A DNA stretch of 64,000 bases from Luteibacter sp. (GTDB lineage Bacteria; Pseudomonadota; Gammaproteobacteria; Xanthomonadales; Rhodanobacteraceae). Positions 1-8,997 of this stretch are shown here, one piece after another (positions within the stretch are counted from its first letter, which is position 1; every line of letters begins with the position of its first letter). The notes beneath the pieces are model-generated. The model saw only the letters and a list, made by a program, of their open reading frames with translations, was not told the DNA's origin and made no database searches. The stretch covers positions 44,336 to 108,335 of the forward strand of contig NZ_WNDO01000019.1 in NCBI RefSeq assembly GCF_009912395.1, read 5' to 3'. Both the position numbers and the translations under genes were made by a program.

Positions 1-499
1 CCTTGAAATGCACGAGGGCGGAGAGGATGGCCACGACGAAGACGTCGAGCATCGACCAGTAACCCACCAGCTCCACGAAGCGGTAAAGCTTGGCCCGTTG
101 CCGCGCCCCCCACTCGCTCGCCCTCTGCACGGATACCAGCAGGTAGCCGAGGATGATGAATTTGAGCATGGGTACCACGATGCTCGCCGTGAAGACGATG
201 ATGGCGAGGTCGGGTGACCCCGCCCGCCACAGCTCGATGATGCCGCTGAGGATGGTGTTGTCGTCTTTGCTGAAAAGGCTCTGCGTCCGCATGATCGGAT
301 ATAGGTTGGCCGGCAGGTAGAAGATGGCGGCGGCAATGAGCAGGGCCCAGGCCCGGGCCAGGCTGCCGCGTTTGCGGATGTGAAGCGCGTTGCCGCAACG
401 CGGGCAGCAGGCATGCGGGTCTGGGGAGTAGGTCGTCACCAGCCGGCAGACATGGCAGCTCATCATGCCCAGTTCACGGGCTCTCGGCAGCGCGCTCAT
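1..499 (-). CDS. PqiA-family inner-membrane protein, C-terminal-half type (partial, runs off the left edge)
   Basis: Translating the minus strand from the ATG at 499 gives an open frame of at least 166 codons that leaves the window. The N-terminus holds a zinc-ribbon pattern (Cys15-x2-Cys18, then Cys32-x2-Cys35), followed by a hydrophobic segment ending in YLPANLYPIM, a hallmark of the second half of PqiA. PqiA proteins are inner-membrane partners of PqiB MCE proteins in lipid transport across the envelope. In E. coli both halves are one polypeptide; here this half starts inside the stop codon of the preceding half (ATGA overlap at 496-499), so the two are translationally coupled. A pqiB-like gene would be expected beyond the left edge, which is inference. 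No database search was possible. Confidence 0.85.
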   Translation of the reverse strand, partial: MSALPRARELGMMSCHVCRLVTTYSPDPHACCPRCGNALHIRKRGSLARAWALLIAAAIFYLPANLYPIMRTQSLFSKDDNTILSGIIELWRAGSPDLAIIVFTASIVVPMLKFIILGYLLVSVQRASEWGARQRAKLYRFVELVGYWSMLDVFVVAILSALVHFK

Positions 500-1107
500 G
501 TTGCATCCCCCGCCGTGACGTCCCACAGGTTGCGCGGGTCGTGGCTGGCGAACACCGTGATCAGCACGGTGAGGAAGCCGAAGGCCCAGATCCCCGCGCC
601 CGGAATCACGTCGAAATAGGTGTGCGCCTTCACCACGGCCACGAGCACGCCCAGCATGAAGACTTCGATCATGCTCCAGGGCTTGACCCTGACCAGGGCG
701 GACATCGCCTCGCGGAACCCGGGCGCGCGACGCCCCTGACGGGCGAACCAGAGCACCCAGCCGAACAGCAGGATCTGCGAGAGGGGGAAGAAGAACAGGG
801 TAAGCGCCGTCAGCACGGCCACCACCTGGGCACCGTCGCGCCACATGGCGATCACCGCGCCCCATAAGGTGGTGTCCGCCAACATGCCGGAAAGGCCCAG
901 GGTAACGATGGGCGAGACGTTGGCGATGACGAACACGATGAAGGCGGCCAGGATCAAGGCGAACTGGCCATCCACGCCCAGCCATTGGTGGCGCTCGAGC
1001 ACCGCGTCGCACACCGCGCAACGCGCCACCTCGCCACGGGCGAGCGGGCGCCGACGATAAACGGTATCGCAGTGTTCGCAGACGATCAGGGAGGGGGCCT
1101 TTTCCAT
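496..1107 (-). CDS. PqiA-family inner-membrane protein, N-terminal-half type
   Basis: A predicted 203-residue membrane protein. It opens with a zinc ribbon (Cys10-x2-Cys13 and Cys30-x2-Cys33) followed by about four hydrophobic segments, including one ending in VIANVSPIV, which corresponds to the LSNLFPFV region of E. coli PqiA. I chose the ATG at 1107 because it places the zinc ribbon close to the N-terminus as in PqiA; the frame also stays open to an upstream ATG at 1146 with no better ribosome site. It overlaps the next gene by four bases, so the two halves probably form one complex. The family works with MCE-domain proteins in phospholipid trafficking and is often stress-induced in enterobacteria; regulation is not visible here. 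Confidence 0.82.
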   Translation of the reverse strand: MEKAPSLIVCEHCDTVYRRRPLARGEVARCAVCDAVLERHQWLGVDGQFALILAAFIVFVIANVSPIVTLGLSGMLADTTLWGAVIAMWRDGAQVVAVLTALTLFFFPLSQILLFGWVLWFARQGRRAPGFREAMSALVRVKPWSMIEVFMLGVLVAVVKAHTYFDVIPGAGIWAFGFLTVLITVFASHDPRNLWDVTAGDAT

Positions 1108-1278
1108 GCGTTCCAGTGGCGCGAGGCCGCACTGGCCCGGTGGCATATGATCGCAAATCCGCGTAAACGGCGCATGACGGAGCCGCCAAACGGTTCGCTG
1201 AAGCCCTGTCCGGGGCTTGATATGCTTGGCGGCTTCCCCGATTTATCGCCAGATATCCACCGTATCCAGGAGTCCTCC

Positions 1279-2151
1279 GTGAGCAGCGCCCAGAGCACCA
1301 GCGAACACATCTTCGACGCAACCACGGCCGGCTTCGAGAACGACGTCGTCAATGCCTCCCTCGAAACCCCGATCCTGGTGGACCTGTGGGCCGAGTGGTG
1401 CGGCCCCTGCAAGTCCCTTGGCCCGATCCTCGAAAAGCTCGCGGTCGAATTCAACGGCGCCTTCCGCCTGGCGAAGATCGACGTGGACGCCGAGCAGGAG
1501 CTGGCCGCCATGTTCGGCGTGCGCAGCATCCCGACGGTGATCCTCATCAAGGGCGGCCAGATGGCCGATGGCTTCGCCGGCGCCCAGCCGGAAGGCCAGA
1601 TCCGCGAATTCCTCGCCCGCCACGGCATCGTGGCCGGCGAACCCGGCGTCGCCGACGACGAGGCCCCGGCCGCCGTCGAATCCCCGGAAGACGCGATCAA
1701 CCGCATCCAGCAGGACATCGCCGCCCAGCCGGACAACGCCGAGCTGAAGCTCGACCTCGCCCTGGCACTGATGCGCGCCGGCCGTGTCGAACCGGCCCAG
1801 GCCGAACTCGACGCCCTGCCCGCCAACCTCGCCACGGACGCCCGCGCCGTCCGCCTGCGCAGCCAGCTCGAACTGGCCCGCGCACTCGCCGGTGCGCCCT
1901 CGCTGCCCGAATTGAACCAGCGCATCGCGGCCAACGGCGACGACTGGGAAGCCCGCGACCTGCTCGGCGTGCGCCTGCTCATCGAAGGCGAGGAAGCCGC
2001 CGGCCTCGACCAGTTCCTCGACATCCTCAAGCGCCAGCGCGACTGGAACGACGGCCAGGCCAAGAAGCGCCTCCTCGCCGCCTTCGCCACGCTCGACGAC
2101 ACGGCCTTGGTAGGCACCTACCGCCGGAAGATGGCGTCGCTGGTGTTCTGA
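1279..2151 (+). CDS. cnoX: Thioredoxin-domain/TPR protein, CnoX (YbbN) family
   Basis: A 290-residue cytoplasmic protein with a thioredoxin fold at residues 10-125 and TPR-like helices after residue 140. The start is GTG at 1279, preceded by AGGAG at a good distance; the frame stays open further upstream, but that sequence is not thioredoxin-like. The active site is WCGPC (Cys41, Cys44). E. coli CnoX has lost this redox pair (it has SxxC) and acts as a chlorine-activated holdase that hands clients to GroEL, whereas proteobacterial relatives with CGPC can also reduce mixed disulfides. The cis-proline motif SIPT is present. It is transcribed alone and converges with the DUF4442 gene across a palindromic repeat. 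The family call is confident; the redox behaviour is inferred from the motif. Confidence 0.9.
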   Translation: MSSAQSTSEHIFDATTAGFENDVVNASLETPILVDLWAEWCGPCKSLGPILEKLAVEFNGAFRLAKIDVDAEQELAAMFGVRSIPTVILIKGGQMADGFAGAQPEGQIREFLARHGIVAGEPGVADDEAPAAVESPEDAINRIQQDIAAQPDNAELKLDLALALMRAGRVEPAQAELDALPANLATDARAVRLRSQLELARALAGAPSLPELNQRIAANGDDWEARDLLGVRLLIEGEEAAGLDQFLDILKRQRDWNDGQAKKRLLAAFATLDDTALVGTYRRKMASLVF

Positions 2152-2189
2152 TGTTGCCGGGGCTATCGATGAACCGCGGCTGCTGATGC

Positions 2190-2262
2190 TTTTGTAGGAG
2201 CGCGCTTGCGCGCGATGGGTGCTCGCGGCACCCCCATCGCGCGCAAGCGCGCTCCTACAAAA
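2190..2262. repeat. Palindromic repeat pair (copy 1) between convergent genes
   Basis: Two inverted copies of the core GTAGGAGCGCGCTTGCGCG surround a short spacer, giving one long hairpin between the convergent cnoX and DUF4442 genes. No T-run follows the stem on either strand, so it is not a standard intrinsic terminator. It belongs to a REP-like family with 12 loci in the window. Confidence 0.95.
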
Positions 2263-2267
2263 AATGA

Positions 2268-2744
2268 TTAACGCTTCTTTCGACGCACGTAGAGCTGCTT
2301 GCGCACCGTGGCGACCAGTTCGCCCGACGCGGTGCGAATGTCGGTATCGAACCAGCGCAGGTACTTCTCACCGCCCTCGGTCCCCGCGCGGATCTCGTCC
2401 AGCAACGCATCGTCCACGTGGAACTCCGCGTAGACATCCTCGCGTCCCGGCGCCACGAAGCGGATCTCGCCCGCCTGGTCCCATACGATGTAGTCGTCGC
2501 CGAGACTCTTCAGCACCATGATCATCCAGAACGGATCGGTCATGGAGAACAGGTTGCCGCCGAACTGCGTGCGCACGTAGTTCCGGTTGTACCAGGCAAG
2601 CTTGAGCTTCACCCGCGCATGCCGGTAATCGTCGAACGTCACCACGCGCACGCCGGTGAACAGGAAGGGAGGCCAGGCGTTGAGGATGCGACGCAGGGTG
2701 GGCGCTTTCATGGGCGACGACGGGTCAATGGAGACGACGGCCAT
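2268..2744 (-). CDS. DUF4442-family protein (hotdog-fold thioesterase-like)
   Basis: A 158-residue protein recognisable as DUF4442 by the segment LAWYNRNYVRTQFGG and the following SMTDPFWMIM stretch; the family has a hotdog fold like acyl-CoA thioesterases such as PaaI. No substrate can be assigned. Several in-frame starts exist (2789, 2765, 2744, 2708). I chose the ATG at 2744 because GGAGGGG lies about ten bases upstream. It is monocistronic, and its 3' end abuts a palindromic repeat. The C-terminus is basic (VRRKKR). Its role could be hydrolysis of acyl-CoA or a related thioester, but that is inference from fold only. Confidence 0.8.
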   Translation of the reverse strand: MAVVSIDPSSPMKAPTLRRILNAWPPFLFTGVRVVTFDDYRHARVKLKLAWYNRNYVRTQFGGNLFSMTDPFWMIMVLKSLGDDYIVWDQAGEIRFVAPGREDVYAEFHVDDALLDEIRAGTEGGEKYLRWFDTDIRTASGELVATVRKQLYVRRKKR

Positions 2745-2833
2745 GCTAGCCATCCCCTCCGTCATGGCGAAGCCCCCCGTTTCAAACATGCCCGGCCCGT
2801 GACCTCTGGCACAGGCTAGCTGAACAGTCGTTC

Positions 2834-4744
2834 ATGAAGATCGGGACTTCCCTTGTCGCCGGAATCCGCGCCATGCGCCATCCGCTTCGCCGAGCCCTGC
2901 TCGCCACGTCCCTCGCCCTGGCCTTCGCCGCTCCGGCCTTCGCCCAGGAACTTCCCGCTGCGGTCGACCAGCCCTACCCGGGCAACCTCAAGCTCACGGT
3001 GGACCTCACCGATGTCGGCCGCCGCATCTATCACGTACGCGAAAGCATCCCGGTCACGCCCGGCGCGGTCACGATCTACTACCCGAAATGGATCCCCGGC
3101 GAGCACGGTCCGACGGGACCGCTCGCCAACGTCGTCGGCCTCATCGCCACGGCGAACGGCCAGCGCGTGCCCTGGCGTCGCGACCTGAAGGAGATGTACG
3201 CGTTCCATCTCGACGTGCCGGCCGGCGTGGACACGCTCGACCTCCAGTTCGAATACCTGGCACCGACCATGCCGAACTACGTGCCGCTGTCCTTCAACGA
3301 AGTGGCGTTCTATCCGGCGGGCCACTACACCAGCCGCATCACGATCGAGCCCAGCGTGAAGCTACCAGCGGGATGGAAGTTCGCCAGCGCGCTGGAAACC
3401 GCCGCGCAGGATGGCGACACCGTGCGCTTCAAGCCGGTGAGTTTCGAGAACCTCGTGGACTCGCCAGTACTGGCCGGCAAGTACTTCACGCGCGTGGACC
3501 TCGCGCCCGGCCAGAAGGTACCCGTGCACCTGAACATCGTCGGCGACACCGCCGCCGGCGTAAAGCCCACCGACAAGCAGATCGAAGCGCAGCGCTCGCT
3601 CGTCGTACAGGCGAACAAGCTGTTCGGCGCCCACCACTACGAGCATTACGACTTTCTGCTGGTCACCTCCGAGCACACGCCGCACTTCGGCCTGGAGCAT
3701 CACCAGTCCAGCGACGATCGCCTGCCCGCCGACTTCCTCACCGATGCCGACCTCAACGTCGCGGCGGGCTCGTTGCTGCCGCACGAATACATCCATTCGT
3801 GGAACGGCAAGTTCCGTCGCCCGGCGGACCTGTGGACACCGACCTTCATGGAGCCGATGCAGGACGACCTGCTGTGGGTTTATGAAGGCCTGACCGATTA
3901 CTGGGCCGGCGTGCTCACCGCCCGCTCAGGCATCTGGACCACCGAGCAGTGGCGCGATTCGCTGGCCGGCTTCGCTGCCGACATGACGGCGCGCACGGGA
4001 CGCTCGTGGCGTTCGCTGCAGGACACCGCCGACGGCATTCCGCTGACCTCGCGCGGCACGCCGGGCTGGGGCAACTATCGCCGCGGCTCCGACTACTACC
4101 CCGAAGGCCAGATGCTCTGGCTCGACGTCGACACGAAGATCCGCGAACTCTCCGGAGGCAAGCACACGCTCGACGAATTCGCGCGCTCGTTTTACGGGAT
4201 GGACAACGGTAGCTACGTACCGAAGACCTATACCTTCGAGGACGTCGTGAACACCCTCAACGGCATCCAGCCCTACGACTGGAAGACCTTCCTGCGCCAG
4301 CGCCTCGACGACCATGGCAACGCGCTGCCCGAGCATGGTATCGAGGGCGGCGGCTGGAAGCTGGTCTACGACGACAAGCCCACTCCGTTCGCGAAGACGG
4401 TCGAAAAGAACCGCAAGATGGTCAACCTCAGCTACGGGCTGGGTATCTCGGTCAACGACAAGGGCGAGGTGAGAGATGCCCAATGGGAAGGCGTGGCGGC
4501 AAAGGCCGGCCTCGTACCCGGCGTGACCATCGTGGCCGTGAACGGCAAGGACTATTCCACCAAGGGATTGAAGGACGCCATCACCGACGCGAAGAACACC
4601 ACCACGCCCATCGACTTCCTGATCAAGGACGTGGACGACTATCGCCACGTCACCGTGGACTACCACGGCGGCCTGAAGTATCCGCACCTCGTGCGTGGCG
4701 ATGGCAAGGACCTGATCGGCGCGATCGCCACGCCGTTGAAGTAA
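2834..4744 (+). CDS. M61-family aminopeptidase with C-terminal PDZ domain
   Basis: A 636-residue exported peptidase. A signal peptide covers residues 1-38 with a likely cut after AFA; a second start at Met14 (position 2873) would give a more typical signal length. The central M61 domain carries the zinc motif HEYIHSWN (His317, Glu318, His321), characteristic of glycyl aminopeptidases. The last 130 residues contain a PDZ-like region (YGLGISVNDKGE, then a GLVPGVTIVAVNG loop). M61 enzymes remove N-terminal Gly or Ala from peptides, probably in the periplasm here. It is one of several exported or membrane peptidases in this window (M13, M14, rhomboid), which fits a protein-degrading lifestyle. 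It is convergent with the histidine kinase gene, with only six bases between the stops. Confidence 0.92.
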   Translation: MKIGTSLVAGIRAMRHPLRRALLATSLALAFAAPAFAQELPAAVDQPYPGNLKLTVDLTDVGRRIYHVRESIPVTPGAVTIYYPKWIPGEHGPTGPLANVVGLIATANGQRVPWRRDLKEMYAFHLDVPAGVDTLDLQFEYLAPTMPNYVPLSFNEVAFYPAGHYTSRITIEPSVKLPAGWKFASALETAAQDGDTVRFKPVSFENLVDSPVLAGKYFTRVDLAPGQKVPVHLNIVGDTAAGVKPTDKQIEAQRSLVVQANKLFGAHHYEHYDFLLVTSEHTPHFGLEHHQSSDDRLPADFLTDADLNVAAGSLLPHEYIHSWNGKFRRPADLWTPTFMEPMQDDLLWVYEGLTDYWAGVLTARSGIWTTEQWRDSLAGFAADMTARTGRSWRSLQDTADGIPLTSRGTPGWGNYRRGSDYYPEGQMLWLDVDTKIRELSGGKHTLDEFARSFYGMDNGSYVPKTYTFEDVVNTLNGIQPYDWKTFLRQRLDDHGNALPEHGIEGGGWKLVYDDKPTPFAKTVEKNRKMVNLSYGLGISVNDKGEVRDAQWEGVAAKAGLVPGVTIVAVNGKDYSTKGLKDAITDAKNTTTPIDFLIKDVDDYRHVTVDYHGGLKYPHLVRGDGKDLIGAIATPLK

Positions 4745-4750
4745 CCCGGC

Positions 4751-6154
4751 TCAGGCGATCGGGGCACGGGGAATGCGAACCACGACACGCAGTCCCGCGC
4801 CCCGCTCGCCATCGAGCAGTTCGATCGTCGCGCTGTGCAGTTCGGCGGCGCGCTGGACGATGGACAGGCCGAGTCCGTAGCCCTCGCCCTGTGTATCCAG
4901 TCCTCGCTGGAAACGCGTGAACATGCCCGCGCGACGTGCTTCGGGGATACCCGGGCCGTCGTCCACGACCTCGATGACGGCGGTGCCGTCGTCCGCGCGC
5001 GACATGGACAACGCAACATGACCACCGCGCGGCACATGGCGGAACGCGTTTTCCAACAGGTTGCGGAGCAAGGCGCCCAGGGCGACGGCATAGCCCTCCA
5101 CCCACAGTTGCTCAGGCAGCTCACGTAGCTCCAGTTCGACGCCACCCGCGCCAATCACCGGCGAGAGCTCCTCGATCACGTCCAGCGCCAGCTCACCCAG
5201 GTCGACCCGTCCGCGCGGACCGGAGGCGGCCCCCACTTCAAGGCGTGCGAGCGCCAGCAACTGCTCGGTGCGCCGCGCGAGCGACACGAGGCATTCGCGG
5301 GCCGCTTCCAGCGCCAGCTGTGCTTCGTCGGGGCGCGCCGAAACCATGGCGCTCTCCAGGTTGATCATGGTGGACGCCAACGGCGTGCGCAGCTCGTGCG
5401 CGACGTCGGCGCTGAACCGCCGCTCACGCTCCAGCGCGCTCTCCAGGCGTCCGATCTGGTCGTTCAACGCGGCGAGCACGGGCGATAGCTCGGCGGGTGC
5501 GTCGTCGAGGTGGATCGGCGCCCGGCTTCCGGGCTCGCGATGGGCCAGCGCATCGGCCAGGGATTCAAGCGGACGCAGGCCGCGGCGGATCGCCCAGCCC
5601 ACCAGCACCGCCAGCAACGGCAAGCCAAGCAGCGTCGGCAAGCCGTGCTCGATCCACAACGCGTGGGTGATCTCGTGACGGCTGTCGTATCGCTCGCCCG
5701 CACGGATCGTGATGCCCTTGTTCTCCATGATCAGCGTGAACACCCGCCATTTATAGCGTCCGCTGCTGATGTCCTCGAACTGGCCGTCAGGCGCATGCGT
5801 GCGCGGCACGCCGGAAAGGTTCTCCGTGGCGAGCAAAAGGCTGCCGTCGCTGTCGAACACCTGGAAGCCCACTTCCGATTCGTAAGTGCGCCCCTGGACG
5901 GTGACTTCCTGGGGGTGGTTCGAATAACTCGGCACCAGGGCGGGAATGGCGCGTTGCTCGCGCAACTGCTCGACGCCGATCCGGCCGACCAGTACTTCCA
6001 GCGTCCGTGCCGCCTGGGCCAGTCTGCCGTCGGAAAGCTCGTCAACCTCCTCCAGCGTACGCATCGCGCTGAGGATACCCAGCGGCAACAGCACGGCCGC
6101 CAGCACGAGCACGATCAAGGCCAGCAGGCGGGAACGCAGGCTGACTGCCTTCAC
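4751..6154 (-). CDS. Two-component sensor histidine kinase
   Basis: The 467-residue frame starts at GTG 6154, which overlaps the stop of the response-regulator gene (GTGA); the frame is open for 89 codons further upstream, but those lie inside the regulator gene. A transmembrane helix spans residues 10-29, a periplasmic sensor domain about 30-170, and a second helix about 172-189, followed by HAMP. The H-box is HELRTPLA (His253), followed by an N-box (NLLENAFRH), G1 (DDGPGIP) and G2 (GLGLSIV). The arrangement is like QseC/PmrB-type sensors. The signal cannot be inferred from sequence. It phosphorylates the partner regulator encoded just upstream; the two are translationally coupled. Confidence 0.93.
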   Translation of the reverse strand: MKAVSLRSRLLALIVLVLAAVLLPLGILSAMRTLEEVDELSDGRLAQAARTLEVLVGRIGVEQLREQRAIPALVPSYSNHPQEVTVQGRTYESEVGFQVFDSDGSLLLATENLSGVPRTHAPDGQFEDISSGRYKWRVFTLIMENKGITIRAGERYDSRHEITHALWIEHGLPTLLGLPLLAVLVGWAIRRGLRPLESLADALAHREPGSRAPIHLDDAPAELSPVLAALNDQIGRLESALERERRFSADVAHELRTPLASTMINLESAMVSARPDEAQLALEAARECLVSLARRTEQLLALARLEVGAASGPRGRVDLGELALDVIEELSPVIGAGGVELELRELPEQLWVEGYAVALGALLRNLLENAFRHVPRGGHVALSMSRADDGTAVIEVVDDGPGIPEARRAGMFTRFQRGLDTQGEGYGLGLSIVQRAAELHSATIELLDGERGAGLRVVVRIPRAPIA

Positions 6155-6816
6155 TTCGGCTCCCGCGGCACCATGTAGCCGAAACCGCGTACCGTCTGAA
6201 TGGCATCGTGGCTGAGCTTGCGGCGCAGCGAATGCACGAGCACCTCCAATGCGCTGGTGCTCATGGCGTTGTCCGGTCCGTACAGGGAGTTCTCCAGCGA
6301 CTCGCGCCGCACGATCCGCCCTGCCCGCTCCATCAAGGCCTGGAGCAAGGCGAACTCGCGCCGTGTGAGGTCCACCTTGGCGCCGTGCCAAAACACCTCG
6401 AAGGTGCCCAGGTCGAGGCACAGCGCGCCGGCTTCGAGGCGATTCACCGCCGAACCACGCACCCGACGGGCCAGCGAGCGGATGCGCGCGGCCAGTTCGT
6501 CGAGGTGGAAGGGCTTCACCAGGTAGTCGTCCGCACCGCCGTCGAGGGCACGGATACGCGCGTCGAGCTGGTCGCGCGCGGACATCACGATCACGGGCGT
6601 CGTCACCTGCAGGCGGCGCGCCTCGGTCAGCACGTCGAAACCATCCTTGCCCGGCAGGCCCAGGTCGAGCAGCACCAGGTCCGCGTCGTGATCGCGCAGC
6701 GCGGACAAGGCCTCGTTGCCGTCACGGAACCAGCTGATCGTATAGGCGAGCCGCTCCAGCGCGCGGCGGATGGCGTCGCCAAGCTGGGCATCGTCTTCGA
6801 CGAGAATGATGTGCAA
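6151..6816 (-). CDS. OmpR/PhoB-family response regulator
   Basis: A 221-residue regulator with a receiver domain at residues 1-115 and a winged-helix DNA-binding domain at about 125-218. The phospho-acceptor is Asp51 (LLDLGLPG), with acidic residues EDD at 7-9 and the switch Lys101 in LVKPF. The C-terminal domain shows the OmpR-family pattern LTRREFALLQAL and the end motif VRGFGYM. It is the first gene of a two-gene operon with the sensor kinase. Similarity is to the QseB/PmrA group, but no target is identifiable. No clear operator was seen upstream, where a repeat-rich 390-base gap begins. Confidence 0.93.
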   Translation of the reverse strand: MHIILVEDDAQLGDAIRRALERLAYTISWFRDGNEALSALRDHDADLVLLDLGLPGKDGFDVLTEARRLQVTTPVIVMSARDQLDARIRALDGGADDYLVKPFHLDELAARIRSLARRVRGSAVNRLEAGALCLDLGTFEVFWHGAKVDLTRREFALLQALMERAGRIVRRESLENSLYGPDNAMSTSALEVLVHSLRRKLSHDAIQTVRGFGYMVPREPK

Positions 6817-6903
6817 GGGCTCTGGACCTGTGCTCTCGGCGCTCGGAATTATCTGCGGCCGCAGCTTAGCGCCTGCTTAGAATCCCGCCAAATCGCCGGC
6901 CTC

Positions 6904-7125
6904 GTCGTTCCTGTGAAAACAGGAACCCAGCGCCTCGGTTTGCCAGCACGGCGAGGGCGTCGCATCGGCTTTTGCGTAGGAGGCCGCGAGGCGACAACCC
7001 ATTGCCCCGCGCTGGGTTCCAGCGTGCGCTGGAACGACGGATCGCGAGCTTGTCGTTCCTGTGAAAACAGGAACCCAGCGCCCCAGTTCACCAGCACCGC
7101 GAGGTCACTGCATCGGCTTTCGTGC
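6904..7125. repeat. Second dispersed-repeat family, two direct copies plus an inverted partner
   Basis: The 390-base gap between the response regulator and the M14 peptidase contains no gene. It holds two direct copies of an element starting CGTTCCTGTGAAAACAGGAA followed by CCCAGCG (6906 and 7054), each about 75 bases long and similar beyond the core, and between them an inverted-type element (about 7009-7038) reading CGCTGGGTTCCAGCG then TGCGCTGGAACGAC. Each element folds on itself, and the 6906 copy can pair with the 7009-7038 segment. The motif resembles the widespread proteobacterial REP sequences with GTTCC/GGAAC arms; this is from memory, unsearched. Promoters for the flanking divergent genes must also lie in this gap, but I could not place them. 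Confidence 0.8.
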
Positions 7126-7206
7126 AGCAATGCGCATGGGGACCAGCCATTCGCTCCGTGAGGCCAAAAGCCACACAATGGCCCGGTTTCCCTGCCGGAT
7201 ATCCCC

Positions 7207-8997
7207 ATGACCGCAACGCTTTCCTCCCGTCTCCTGCTCGCCCTGCTCTGCGCTGCGCCCCTGGCGAGTCCGGCGAAAGACGCCTGGACCACGCCTGCGG
7301 AAGCCTCGGCGTTCCGGACCACACCCTCCTATGCGGACACCCTTGCGTGGCTGCATCGCCTGGCCGATGCCGCGCCCGGCACGATCCGCGTCGAGACCTT
7401 CGGTACCACGCCCGAGGGACGCCCCATGACCGTGGTGGTGGCCGCGAAGGACGGCGACCTCACGCCCGAGCGCGCGCGGGCCGCCGGCAAGCCGATCGTG
7501 CTGCTCCAGGCCGGCATCCATCCCGGCGAGATCGAAGGCAAGGACGCAGGCCTGATGCTCCTGCGCGACATCGCCGTCACCGGTCGCCTGCCTCACCTGC
7601 TCGACCACGCGGTGCTGGTCTTCATCCCCGTCTACAGCGTGGACGGCCACGAGAATTCCGGCCCCTACTTCCGCATCAACCAGAATGGCCCCGAAGAAAT
7701 GGGCTTCCGCGGCCAGTCGCAGTACTTGAACCTCAACCGCGACTACGTCAAGGCAGACGCGCCGGAAACCCGCGCCTGGCTGTCGCTGTGGAACACCTGG
7801 CGCCCAGACCTCCTGATCGACATCCACACCACCGACGGCGCCGATTACCAGTACGACCTCACCTGGTACACCGAGGACGCGCACAAGCTGCCGCCCTCGA
7901 TCGCCGCATGGCAGCGCGACGCCATCGCGAAGGACGCCATCGCACGCTACGAAGCTCTCGGCCATCTCGCCTCGCCGTACCTGGAGTTCCGCGACGGCCG
8001 CGACATCACCAAGGGCATCGCCAACTTCGGCTCGGGCCCGCGTTTCTCCACGGGCTATGCGGCCATCCGCAACCGCGCCGGCCTGCTCGTCGAAACGCAT
8101 ATGCTCAAGCCCTACGCCGTCCGCGTGCGCGCCACCTATGACATCGTCCGCAGCGTGCTGGAACGCATCGACCGCGATCCCGCCGCCTTGCTTCGTGCAT
8201 CGAAGGATGCCGACGCCTGGGCCGCGTCGCTGGCGACGAAGCCCGACGCGTCCCTGCCGGTCACCTTCAAGGAAGACCCTACGCCAACACCCTTCACCCT
8301 CAAGGGCTTCGCATTCACCCAGACGCCCAGCGACATCTCCGGCGATACCTGGGTCCGCTACGACCCGTCGGTGAAGAAGAACTACGCCATCCAGAGCTGG
8401 CTGGGCCTGCTGCCCGACGTCTCGGCGCCGATCCCCGCCGCGTGGGCAATCCCGCCACAGTGGACGGGTGTGATCGAACGCCTGGATGCCCACGGCATCC
8501 CGTACACCCGCACCACTAAGGCAACGAAGATCGCCGTGACCCACGACCAGCTCACCCAGCCCTCGTGGTCGGAGAAGCCGTTCGAAGGTCATCACATGCT
8601 GAAGGACGTGACGATTACCGCCTCGGACGAGGACATCGAGCTTCCCGCCGGCACCGTGATCGTCCGCACGAACGATCCGCAGGTCGTTTTGGCCCTGAAC
8701 CTGCTCGACGCCCGTGCGCCCGATTCCCCGCTGCGCTGGGGCTATCTCGACGCGATTTTCGAGCCGAAGGAATACGGCGAGCCTCGCGTGGTGGAAGCGC
8801 TGGCCCGGAAGATGATCGCGGAGCAACCCGCGCTCAAGGCCGAGTTCGACGCGAAAGTAAAAAGCGACTCGGCCTTCGCATCAAGCCCACGGGCCAGGCT
8901 GGCGTTCTTCTTCGAACGCAGCCCCTGGTACACGGCACAGAAGGTCGGAGACTATCCCGTGCTTCGCCTCGACGCCAAGGCCCTGAACCAGTTGTAG
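7207..8997 (+). CDS. M14-family zinc carboxypeptidase, exported
   Basis: A 596-residue protein with a short signal peptide (residues 1-23). The peptidase domain follows directly: zinc ligands His105 and Glu108 in HPGE and His207 in DIHTTDG, preceded by TPEGRPM, which is typical of M14 carboxypeptidases. The C-terminal 250 residues form a less conserved extension. It probably removes C-terminal residues of peptides in the periplasm or outside the cell. The ribosome-binding site before the ATG at 7207 is weak. The stop codon TAG (8995-8997) is formed by the first bases of a palindromic repeat (TGTAGGAG), so the present C-terminus was probably set by repeat insertion. Confidence 0.9.
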   Translation: MTATLSSRLLLALLCAAPLASPAKDAWTTPAEASAFRTTPSYADTLAWLHRLADAAPGTIRVETFGTTPEGRPMTVVVAAKDGDLTPERARAAGKPIVLLQAGIHPGEIEGKDAGLMLLRDIAVTGRLPHLLDHAVLVFIPVYSVDGHENSGPYFRINQNGPEEMGFRGQSQYLNLNRDYVKADAPETRAWLSLWNTWRPDLLIDIHTTDGADYQYDLTWYTEDAHKLPPSIAAWQRDAIAKDAIARYEALGHLASPYLEFRDGRDITKGIANFGSGPRFSTGYAAIRNRAGLLVETHMLKPYAVRVRATYDIVRSVLERIDRDPAALLRASKDADAWAASLATKPDASLPVTFKEDPTPTPFTLKGFAFTQTPSDISGDTWVRYDPSVKKNYAIQSWLGLLPDVSAPIPAAWAIPPQWTGVIERLDAHGIPYTRTTKATKIAVTHDQLTQPSWSEKPFEGHHMLKDVTITASDEDIELPAGTVIVRTNDPQVVLALNLLDARAPDSPLRWGYLDAIFEPKEYGEPRVVEALARKMIAEQPALKAEFDAKVKSDSAFASSPRARLAFFFERSPWYTAQKVGDYPVLRLDAKALNQL

